Shown in pieces: positions 1 through 11,600 of a stretch of 64,000 nt of DNA. A program made the position numbers and the translations under genes. Location: NCBI GenBank assembly GCA_949152475.1, contig OX424563.1, forward strand, positions 15,225,001 through 15,289,000. The letters run 5' to 3'. This DNA comes from Terebella lapidaria (taxonomy: Eukaryota > Annelida > Polychaeta > Terebellida > Terebellidae). Under the pieces are notes generated by a model that made no database searches, was not told where the DNA came from, and saw only the letters and a list, made by a program, of their open reading frames with translations. Numbering within the stretch: the first letter of the stretch is position 1; each line of letters begins with the position of its first letter.

Positions 1-2686
1 ACCCAGGGGCTGGCCCCGAGCCGCTCCCACTCTTGCCAAATGAGTTGGAGACGTGCGCCTACTGGCTGGTCTATGGTCGGAACCACGACGGAACCAGCCT
101 CTGGGCCGCCACCGCACCGCGGAGGAGAATTCGGTCCAGTAACGGCGGAAATACATACCCTTAGCTTTTGTTTCCCCTGCTGGTTTGGGGCTGGAGGGGC
201 GACCTCGTCCTCGACCGCCACGTCCTCGCCCGCCTCGGGATGAACCGGCCGGAGCCAGTCTGAGCTGTGCCAGCAGATCGTCGGGCACGTCGAAACGTAC
301 CGACTGAAGCAGGGCATCCCTCCTCCATAGCTCTGACACCCAGATCGCATGCGAGTCTAAAGATGCCCTATCCGCGACCCCGAGGCCGATGGACGTAACC
401 AGGGAGCTACAAGGTTGGAGCGCGTCCGCCAGCTCGTCCCGATCTAACTCCGGGTTGTTAAGGACCTGCTCACAACATGACTGGAGAGACGCTCTTGCCG
501 CCATCGACAGCCAATCCAAGGCAGAATCTGCTGCCAGGCCCATACGCAAAGAGTGCTGCACCTGGACCAACGATTCCCAGGGAACGGACACAGACTTAGG
601 CTCAGCAAAGAACCTAGCGTGCGGAAGCTGCTTCCCCAGCTGGGTCGGTTTCGCCTCGAAGTGGGACGACGAGTAGAAATCTCCCACCGTCGGGCACGGA
701 GGGAAAGTTCCCGGACGAACCCGGCCTAGCCTCAGAGTATCCTCCATACGCTCAGCCATGGCGTTACGAACGCCAGCCGCCAGGGGAAAACGATAGGCAT
801 CCCTGGACGGCCTTGGACGCTCACGCTGACCGGCAATCATAGACCTGGCCCTCTTCCTTGGGGGCTCCTGATCAAAGTCCGTGGGCCATTCCGATGGAAG
901 GAGTTTACGGACGAAATCTCGCTTCTCAGTCCACGTCAAAGGATCATCGTCCAAAGGAGGGGGAGCCAAAGAATCCTCATCCTCATCCCTCGAACGCTTG
1001 GACGGCCTGACAAGACCCGAGGTGCCCGGCACGGGGTCCGAAGAATCGACCTCCCGCGTAGGAACGTCCTCCCGGAACCCAGCGCCTTCCTCAGGCTGGG
1101 ATGCGGGTGCCTGCACTGGCGGCTCCTTCTCCCGCTGATGCTCAGCAAAACGAGTCATGAAAGTGCTCCACTGCTGGCACATCTGCTGCTGGAAGGAGTG
1201 AAACTGACGCATGATCCTCGCTTCCAGCTGAGAATCCGAGGCAGCGTCACGCGCAGGCGAATCCCCAGACTCCTGAGAAGCCAAGAGAGGCGTCGTCGAC
1301 GGCAGGGACTCGGAGACGGAAACCGTGGCCTCCGAAGTCGAGACTGGTCGAGAAGTAGAGTCAAGCTGATCGACACCCATATCTTCAGCCATCTGAAACA
1401 CATGAAGCGACGATGAAGTGCGAGAAAACAAATTCCCTCGCAAACTAGCCTGACGCACACCCTGTAGGTTGCAGATGATTGGATCCCGTGACCCCTGGGT
1501 CCCAGCCTGGGAGGCCGGGAACCGGGAACCGGCTTCCAGGTGATGCCCAGGTTGCGGCAGCCGGCCAACGTGACCGGTAAGCCCACCAGGGCCTTGGCTC
1601 GAGAAGCGTGGGGAATCCACGAGGGGTAGCACCCCCGAGGAAACCGTCACGGCCTCTACCACTCCAAAGGAGTCCCGGGGTCCGGCAGCCGGATCGCCGG
1701 CTCCCGCAACCCGCGAGACACCACCTGGAAGCCGGGGCCCGTGTTGCTCGGCCATGGCGACGCGAGAACCGGGAGCCACCGGGCGAAGGTGAGCCAAAGA
1801 AGAAGCTGGACTACAAGAGCGCAAACCCAAAGGGAGAGCGACAAGGCTAGTCACAGACAGAGGAGACTGGGTAACGGAAGCCGCCGTAACGGCTCCCGGC
1901 ACCCGGGAAGCTGTGGGAGGAAAACATAAATCTAAACTCACATCAGCTATAACTTTCGACAGAACTACATCCTGCCTGTGCCATCTATCTAGGGATTGGC
2001 GGTGACGGGACTTAGCGCTACTGCTAGTTCCTGGACCAGCAGAAGGAGGGCCATCCGCCTGACGATTCGTCTGGATATCCCTGAGGCCGGCGAGAGCATC
2101 CTGCCAGAACGACTCCTCCGCATCCACACAAAAGGCACAGGTGGAGGAAGGGCGGCAGAAAGACATCCTACATGCCCAACAGGTGGCATGAAGCTCCCAC
2201 TTCGGCAGGAAGTGATGGCACCCACTACACTTCATCTGCAAAATAGCAACAAGTAGTGGGCGAAATTGGGGGAAGAAATGGGCCTGGGGAGGACTACACC
2301 ATTTCCTCCCAAAAAAACACACTAAAGTATCTGTAAACTACTCTAAAAGTAACTACAGTTGATTTTCTGAGAAAATCCAAAGAGATGATCGTGAAAAAAA
2401 CGATCGTGAACTCCTAGAACTTCCAAGAATGTCTAAGCAAGACAGCTCACAACCATTCACAAGATGGAGGAGCAAAAATAATGGCGGTCTTGGGTCATGT
2501 GACCCCGGATGTAAAACATCACCGCATGGTACCTGAGGGGATTTTGGTTCAATTTTTTCAAAGAAATTAAGGATAAATGTCACTTGAATTTTTTCAAAAT
2601 TCTTTTGTGACATTTGATCCTCTCCTCTTCTTTGAATGTCAAGGTAAGATTACCCAAAGTGTTTATTATAGAGGTAGTAGTATGGA
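1..2686 (-). mobile_element. DIRS-type retroelement, partial (gag-side end)
   Basis: This is a second, diverged copy of the element family found whole at 29,676-36,213, and it runs off the left edge. On the minus strand the first protein segment (about 2,225 leftward) starts with a Cys/His-rich stretch of CxxC type that matches the start of the gag-like region of the other copy. DNA around 390-720 aligns with about 33,690-33,950 of that copy. The outer end near 2,640-2,686 carries the family's terminal word (TTTATTATAGAGGT followed by GGACATAAAT). It is treated here as a fossil; it looks broken and is incomplete in this window. It lies in an intron of the PARP14-like gene, in the same orientation as the gene. 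Confidence 0.75.
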
Positions 2687-2874
2687 CATAAATATCTTTG
2701 ATAAGATTTCAAGCATGATGTGGTCTGCATGTATGTATTTATTTTCGCCGTAGTTTCGCGTGTATTTATTTTCGCGATTTTTTTAAACGTGAAATTAATA
2801 TATCGCGAAATTTCATACGTTTACAGTAGTACACGATCTGATTTACTGTACAGGAAATTACATGTATTTCCCAC

Positions 2875-3091
2875 CTTTTGCTTGTACCAGTCTCTTTCTG
2901 ACTTCAATGCCCGCTCCTGGTTCATCAACACAATTTTCCAGCATCTGATCAAACTTTATCTCAAACTTGGTTCCGTTGTCTTCCTCCCAACTGACAGTTG
3001 GCTTATTTTTGTCAAAAGCAGTTTGTATATAGTAGTTGATCTCTGTACTGTAAGGGCTGAATCCGTTGTCAGTTTTGTATTCCCACTGCAC
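2875..3091 (-). CDS. PARP14: PARP14-like exon: WWE domain
   Basis: The exon starts in phase 0 after a CAG acceptor with VQWEYK, the signature start of a WWE domain, followed by YSTEINYYIQTAF and a second Trp at VSWEEDN. WWE domains bind the iso-ADP-ribose unit of poly-ADP-ribose or assist the neighbouring ART domain. It is the last PARP14-like exon in the window and ends in phase 1 (AAA G/GTGGG). The next downstream feature is a DIRS copy, so the catalytic exons must lie beyond base 1. Confidence 0.9.
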
Positions 3092-6000
3092 CTGTTGAGG
3101 TAGTATGATTCATACTTGTATGAGTAAATAAGAGGATGATACTGAAAGCTCTGCAGAGATGGCGGCAACATGGCCAAAATCATGTGTCAAGAATCAAGAA
3201 CTCCCAATTTATCACCTTTCAACATGTTCAATTGTACAGGTAGAGGATATTAGATGAAAGATAGGAAGATGTTAGTTGTGTTAAAGTAGTCATTGTTTGG
3301 CAGGTAGACTGACCAGTTTGGCGAGCTGTTCTGCTAGTTCTGCCGTCTCCTCTTGTCTTTTGAAGGCACTGAATATTTTGTGGATCTCGTTCTCACATTC
3401 CATTGCTTTCCTGTATGCACCTTCTATATGGATCCTGTTCAGTCTTCTGCCTTTTTCCACATCAATCTTCACTTGGTACTTTCGCTCAAGGCCTTGAATT
3501 TCATCAATCTATAAATACAAGTGATTAGTATATAGAGTACTCAATATACATGTACATATCTTGGTCACTTGATACCAGAATGATATTCAATTTTCGAAGA
3601 AAACATAGCACCAAGGGTGCTGTAGCTTACCGCCAATCATGAGAAATGCAGAGTATTGATTTTCCAACATACATGTATAAATTGTTACACTGATCTTAAA
3701 CTCTATTGTCAAAACATGTTCGTAAATGTTGCTGGAAACACATTTTCTGTATGGACTATAATACGAAATAAAATTACACATCACAAAGGTACATAAAGAG
3801 AATCTTATACATGATTTTGAGAAAAACTGTCTGAATAGATTTAGACAAAATGGCCACGAAAGACAAAATTCAGCGTTTTTGACCTTTCAAGGTCATTGAA
3901 GGTCAAATTCAAGGTCATCACTCAAACCACAATATATGATTTCCCATTAGAATGTGCCAATACTAAGGCTCTATTTTGAAGTCTTCTATGAGTTTACTCC
4001 GCACAGCTCCCTTTATGAAGGAAAAATTGGGAGAAATTTTTCAAGTCCAAAAAAATTTTCAATGGCCAAAAAAAAAATTTTTTTTTTGCTGGAAATCGCT
4101 CAAAACGAATAGTGACTTGATTTGGAACCAAAAAAATTTTTTTCGCCGACCCGTCAAAAAATCAAAATGGCCGCCACACGCAGACCGGCGATTCAAGGGC
4201 AATGTTCTGACAAATTTGTCAGAACAAGTATGTTCTGACAAATTTATGGAGAAATTCATCATGCCAAAAAAAAGTTACAGACCCGGACGGACGACGGACG
4301 ACAGACGACGAACGGATGACGGACGAATAACCACGATAATAGCTTATCGGCCGGTAAGCTAAAAAACATTATATCTCAAATAGTACAGGTACCTTTCTGG
4401 AATCCAGTTTCTTGATTATATCCTGGTCTTCAGGCGAGTCAAGAACTGTGTTAGATGTCTCCTCTTCACACACTTCATTCAAACGTTTGATGACTCCATC
4501 AATTGACTCTTGTTTTCGAGCGTAAATCCGCAGAGTGATAGATCTTGGCACCGTTGGCTCAGGTTCCATCTCCACAGCCTCACTCTGTCCATACCCAAAG
4601 GCCTTGGCAAAGTTCCCAAATGCCGCTTTCAGGACAAAGATCGAAAAAATATATCGGGACAATCAATGATATGAAATGCCATACCCCATATATTCTTATG
4701 GTATCCGTTTGCTGACACTGCTGGTTTGCATCCCCCTAATGGGTATTATCCCCATCATTCAAAATATGTATACATGTATTCAGACAAAATATCATTTTTA
4801 TACTGCCAAGCCAGTGTCTTTCATCATATTCATCAATGTCAGTACATGTAATGAATAGCTCAGAAAATATCTCTTGCCTTCACTATATTCATTGTGGTCA
4901 GTAATACACTCACATAGCACAAATGCAACTATGATAGCCTCCCAACTTTGAGAGGAACAATAAATGCCATTTTGATTCCAGATATTTCATCAGACATAAT
5001 TACACTAGTCAGTGTCTTAATCCTATAAACCTTTATACCCAGTACAGGAAAACTGATAATACAACACACCTTTGATGCCATCAAGCCAGCCACCAGATTT
5101 ATTGATGATTTGCTCGACCTCCTTTTTGAATGCTTTGTAGACTTTCCCTTCAAATATGACAATGTGGATGCACTCCAGAGATCGCGGCTCCCTTTCCGAT
5201 GCGAAAGATGTGATTGCTTTCAGCATGATGTGTGCCATATCTGCTGGACTCTGGCGTAGAGTGCCTGTAAATCACAATATATCAAGGTTTGCTAAACACA
5301 TGAATAGCCTTCGATAAGTGCAACACTCAATCAACAAAATGACATTGACTTCTTACTCCACCAGCAGAAGCTACGGAAGCTCATATTCGCCACATAGAGG
5401 ACTGCAAATTTTTAGCTTACCGGCCCTTTGGGCCGATAAGCTATTGTCGTGGTATTTCGTCCGTCGTCCGTCGTCTGTCGTCCGTCCGTCCGTCCGGGTC
5501 TGTAACTTTTTTTTGACGTGATGAATTTCCCCATAAATTTGTCAGAACATACCTTGGGCCAGTATCTAACGACGTTTTTTTAATTTTTTTGATTGAATCG
5601 TTTTTGCCGATTTGGCGGCCATTTTTGACGAAAAATTGCCAATTTTGGACTTTGGAGGCCATTTTCTCAAAAACTGTCTGATCAGTTTTGAGATTTTTGT
5701 TTCAAAACATTCCTCTTATGTACCTTTATGATGTGTATAAGTTTCGTTGCCCTTGAATCGCCGGTCTGCGTGTGGCGGCCATTTTGATTTTTTGACGGGT
5801 CGGCGAAAAAAACATTTTTTGTCCCAAATCAAGTCACTATTCGTTTTGAGCCATTTCCAGCAAAAAGAAATAAAAAATTTTTTTTGGCCATTGAAAAATT
5901 TTTTGGACTTTTTTGGACCCAATTTTCCTTCATAATGGGAGCTGTGCAGAGTAAACTCATAGAACACTTGAAGATAGAGCCTAAGTAATGGCACATTCAA

Positions 6001-8660
6001 ATGGGAAACCATATATTGCGGTTTGAGTGATGACCTTGAATTTGACCTTTAATGACCTTGGAAGATCAAAACGACCTTTTTTTGTCGAAAAATGACCAAT
6101 TCTGGACTTGATGGCCATTTTCTCAAAAACTGTCTGATCAGTTTTGAGATTTTTGTTTTAAAACATTCCCCTCATGTACCTCTATGATGTGTATAAGTTT
6201 AGTTGCCCTTGAATCGCCTGTCTGCGTGTGGCGGCCATTTTGATTTTTTGACGGGTCGGCAAAAAAAAATTTTTTGGTCCAAAATCAAGTCACTATTCGT
6301 TTTGAGCCATTTCCAGCAAAAAAAAAAAAAAAATTTTTTTTGGCCATTGAGAAATTTTTTGGACTTAGAAAATTTCACCCAATTTTTCCTTCATAATGGG
6401 AGCTGTGCGGAGTAAACTCATAGAAGACTTCAAAATAGAGTTTAGTATTGGCACATTCAAATGGGAAATCATATAATGCGGTTTGAGTGATGACCTTGAA
6501 TTTGACCTTCAATGACCTTGGAAGGTCAAAAACGATGAAATTTGTCTTTGGTGGCCATTTTGTCTAAATCTATTCAGACAGTTTTTCTCAAAATCATGTA
6601 TAATATTCTCTTTATGTACCTTTGTGATGTGTAATTTGATTTCGTACTATAGTCCATACAGAAAATGTGTTTCCAGCAACATTTACGAACATTTTTTGAC
6701 AATTAGAGTTCAAGATCAGTGTAACAATTTATATGTTGGAAAATCAATACTCTGCGTTTCTCATGATTGCCGGTAAGCTACAGCACCCTTGGTGCTATGT
6801 TGTACTATATATAGTCCATACAGAAAATGTGTTTCCAGCAACATTTACGAACATGTTTTGACAATTAGAGTTCAAGATCAGTGTAACAATTTATATGTTG
6901 GAAAATCAATACTCTGCGTTTCTCATGATTGCCGGTAAGCTACAGCACCCTTGGTGCTATGTTTAATTACAGTGTAATAACGCTGTAATACAGCGTTATA
7001 ACGCTCTAATTTACAGCGTTATAACGCTCTATTTTAGAGCGTTATTACGCTCCTAATTAAACCGTTCACCTTCCTAGCATATTTCCATTGTCGTGATTTG
7101 TAATAAACATATCTAGATCAGAATAATTTTGAGATTTCCCTATAAATGATTGAGCTGATGAACTAGCAGGTCCGATGATGTCTCTGGCAGTGTAAATTAG
7201 AGCGTTATAACGCTGTAATTTACAGCGTAATTACGCTCTAATTAGAGCGTTATTACACTGTAACAGAGCGTTATAACGCTGTAAATTAGAGTGTTATAAC
7301 GCTCTAATTTACAACGTAATTACACTCTAATTAGAGCGTTATTACGCTGTAATTAGAGTGTAATTACGCTGTAAATTACAGCGTTATAACGCTCTAATTT
7401 ACAGCGTAATTACACTCTAATTAGAGCGATATTACGCTGTAAATTAAAGCGTTATTACGCTCTATTACAGCGTTATAACGCTCTATTACATCATTATAAC
7501 GCTCTAATTTATAGCGTAATTACACTTTAATTTACAGCGTAATAAAGCTGTAATTAGAGCGAAATAACGCTGTAATTAGAGCGTAATTACGCTGTAAACT
7601 AGACATAAAAGCCTATAGGCTTTGTGGCATCCCCCAATTTTTCTTTTCTTTTCTAATGGTGAAACTTGACTGTTATTATAATACATATACCAGGATTATT
7701 GAACACAGGTGGGAGTGAGAGTTCAAATTATAGCAGTTGCTCACTAGACAAATGTCCATCAGATATTTGTTTTAATCTCAATAGGTATTAAATGTACAGA
7801 CATGACAGACATTCATAATACAAGCAAAAAGGAAATTATTCTGGGTTCTGACTAAGTAAAACAATGATAATTTGGTCACTGCATGTGAAATACAGCTAGA
7901 AAACAAAACAATGCATGTAGTTTCATCCAGATAAACACAGTGCTGTTTTAACTGAATACAATGAACAATTGACCGGCAAGCAAGGCCCAGGCAGACCTTC
8001 AAAGCTGTTATCTTCAGTTTGGGTCATCATTATATAACCACCTATTGTTTTCTTTAGAAAGGGAAGGAGGGCATTGTTCCAACTTGTTGGTGTTAGTATA
8101 GTAAACTGGGGTGAGGGGACAGGAGAGGGGGGGGGGGGGGGGGAAGGGGCAGTGCATACAAGTCACTGATACATTGCTACATTCATATGCAGATTAAACT
8201 GGCTGACAGTGGAGGTGGGGGAGGGAGAGGGGGGGGGGGGTATTGCCTTATCACAGGCATTACTGAGCAGGGCTCTCATATACTGCACTGGCTGAGAGGG
8301 CAGAGCCTAGCCTCATGCTGGACATGCAGGCTGCAGTCAGTGAATACAGTAGCATGGCTCAGTCACAGTATTACATCTGCATGGGGGCAGGTGAGGGAAA
8401 AATTCTAAGTCCAAAAAAAAATACACCCAAAAAATTTTTTTCCCCCTGGAAATTGCCTGAATCAAATTATGACATTGACAGGAATCGCCCGATTTTTTTT
8501 TCCAAAATGGCCGCTGGCGGCCATCTTGGATTTCGGGTCTCGACGAAAAACAATAGGGGTTAGGAGCAAAGTATTTCGGATGAGCTGTGAAAATTTCGGA
8601 AAGATAGATTAAGGCGTTCAAGAGTTATGATCCGGAAACCGAACGGCGGAAGAAAAAAAA

Positions 8661-8692
<32 letters not shown>

Positions 8693-11600
8693 AAAAAAAC
8701 AGACAAAAACATAAGGCCTCCCGATTTTCAATCGGGATGCCTAATTAGAGCGTTATAACGCTGTAATTTTCAGCGTAATAACGCCGTAATAACGCTGTAA
8801 TTAGAGCGAATTTACGCTGTAAATTAAAGTGTAATTACGCTATAAATTAGAGCGTTATAATGATGTAATAGAGCGTTATAACGCTGTAATAGAGCGTAAT
8901 ACGCTTTAATTTACAGCGTAATTACGCTTTAATTTACAGCGTTAATACGCTGTATTACAGCGATATAACGCTGTATTAGAGCGTAATTACGCTGTGAATT
9001 AGAGCGTTATTACGCTGTAAATTAGAGCGTTATTACGCTGTAAATTAGAGCGTTATTACGCTGTATTACAGCGTTATAATGCTGTATTACAGCGTTATAA
9101 CGCTGTAAAGAAACAAGGGCCACTGGCCTCATAGGAAGAGCTTTGAAAATGTTTGCACAGAACTAGTTCAAAACCCTCGAATACTGTATCCTATTCGGCA
9201 CATATATGTTGTGGCCATACTGTAACTGTAGCCCAACTGGCCAATCATTTGCTTATTATGGCCTTATGGGACATCTTCTTACATCGTGAACTCGACATAC
9301 AGTATTGTGAGTCCATAGAAAACATGTAAATATAAAAGGGCCGGTTTTTCTGCCATGGGGTTATACTTGTATGTCTTATTAATTGTTCTAACAACACAGC
9401 TCAGAATGCCATATCACGATTCCCATGCAACCATTAATAGTGGTGTGGCAATCACAGGCCTATCTGATCATACGTGACATTCAACAGATGGCGCTCTTGC
9501 AGCATGCAGTAGGCCCCTACAGGAAAGTTGTGCGGTTCATTATGATGAGAAATGTCATTTGTGACAAACGTGATGATGTGATTGCTGCATTATGAACTCG
9601 ACTGGCGATTTTTGCTTTGATCATTTGTGTATGATTCCAATTACTAGTAACCTATCATGCACAAAATAATCGAGCGCTTGAAACATGACTCAACCAACAA
9701 ATCATCGATTTTAAAAGATGATTGATAAGCTATGATCAATTGATTTATTTTTATATTCAGTGCTGCAGTATCTCGTGATGTCATCTCATTAATTATTCAT
9801 TAGGCTACGAGGCACGCTCACCCTGTCGTGCTCATTCTTGGGCATTTGGACATTCTCGGGGATGCCCAGTTTGCCCAGGACCATCTCCTAATATACACTG
9901 TTTCCTTTTAAATATTGGCTGTAAACAGCGAACAATTTTTGTACAATTTTACTTAAAATTAAACTCGAGGAATATAAATTCATACAATATTCCCACATGT
10001 TTATTCAATGATGAAATACATTTTTATATCAGTCAAATCCACTGTGTTTCCCTGCTTGTCAATTTTCTGGCATATAATTAGCTTTGTATAATCCAACTTG
10101 GTCACAAGTTACATAATATTCATTTGCCATATTGTCAAGAAATAAACCAATATCACCGTGGTAAAGCGCCCTTCCAAAATGGCCCAGGGCCAATTTGGAA
10201 TGCTCAAGTTTGCCCTGGGCCTTCTCGAGATTGTCCAAATTTCCAAGATTGAACACAACAACCCAACGAACGGCGATGTTTAGGTGGAAGAGGAGGGGGG
10301 AGGCATGTGAAGAAAGTGAACTTGTTGTCATCGGCATATATTATCTCTCGAGGTGGATCATATTTCTGAAATGCATCAGTAATCGCCGATTGCGATCTTG
10401 CAGATAGTTTAGCGATATATCCATGCGAGAAAACTCATCGGATCATTCAGCAGACCTGATTTTTACCCGGGTGCGGGCCAGCTTTCATTTAGCATGATTG
10501 GGTCGTAGTCCGACGTCTTCACAGGTAATTACGCGGATGGGAGGGGGGGGGGGGGGGGGGCGGGTGCAGAACGGGGATGAAGCCGGTCGAGTGTGGCTGG
10601 CTGCCTCGCGAACAACCACTAGGGGGGGCCACACTTATATGCATTTGGCCTACTGGACATACCAGAAATCGTCACAAGTTTTCAATTATTATGTTGCCGT
10701 ATCAAGCGTTTTTCCATTTTTGCAATAGCTTATGTACTATCTATGTAGTGTGGAATGTTTATGCAAATTTTGAGTGCGTCTGATACAAGAAAGCCCTGTT
10801 TCAGAGAAGATCAAAACGGGAGTGGTGAAGGGTGATGAAACAGTGACACACAAAAAAAAATAAACGGTCGGAACACACGTCTCCTGTGGCTATTATTGCT
10901 TATAACTTATTACAGTAACCATACTTGGGTACATGGGTGTCATATTCTTTCCAACTGGCCCCAGGCCCTCCTAATTAGCCACAATTGAATGGTCTGCTCT
11001 GGCTCCAGGTCGGACTTTCAGAAATGTAAACAAAGGAAAATTCTCCAAAATCCAAAAAAAACCAACATCATAGAGGAAGAGCTCTGCTCTTCCTAAAAAG
11101 TGCATTCCTCCATCTGGCGAATATGAGCCACCGTAAGAAGCCATTTTTATGTTCTTCCTTGTTATAGTGATTTATGAACCTCCCCAGTTGCAGGCAATCA
11201 AAACTGGTGTCTACGTGTAACCAGATATGTTCATTGTCACAAGAATGGGGACACTTATTCTTAAACTAGACACTACTAACCAGTTCCAAGAGCAGGGAAC
11301 GCAATTGATGAGATCCGATTTATTTCAGCGTAACGAAGCGTGTCTCGGACGGCCTTCTCCCAGTTATTTTTGTAAGGTGCCACCATGTGTACAATACATG
11401 TACATTTCAGTTGTCCAGCTGACGTGAGAGCATGGCCATCTATTCCTCTCGTACCACTCTCCCTAGCTGCAATTAAGATGGGAGGAAAATTGATTACCGT
11501 ATATTTCTGGGAGATAGCATTTACTAGAAGAATGCATTTACTAGAGTACATAATATAAAAACACAGCAGCATACTGGTATATCTACAACATAATATTTAC

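Noticed and set aside
3976-4362. 128-codon frame rich in Lys and Asn
   Set aside because: It spans A-rich and GGACGAC simple repeats of a hairpin-ended element; no domain, and the frame is not kept in the second copy.
6965-9109. Regular short repeats that resemble a CRISPR array
   Set aside because: There are no unique spacers: the linkers are also palindromic and repeated, and the setting is an intron-rich animal genome.
10059-10337. Minus-strand 92-codon frame that looks a little like a TPR unit
   Set aside because: Only one weak stretch, no splice-consistent partners, and it lies inside a putative mobile element.
8120-10565. Long G runs (about 8,128, 8,231 and 10,543) as functional G-quadruplexes
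   Set aside because: They can fold as such, but they are single-base runs prone to slippage and sequencing error; nothing links them to a gene control role.
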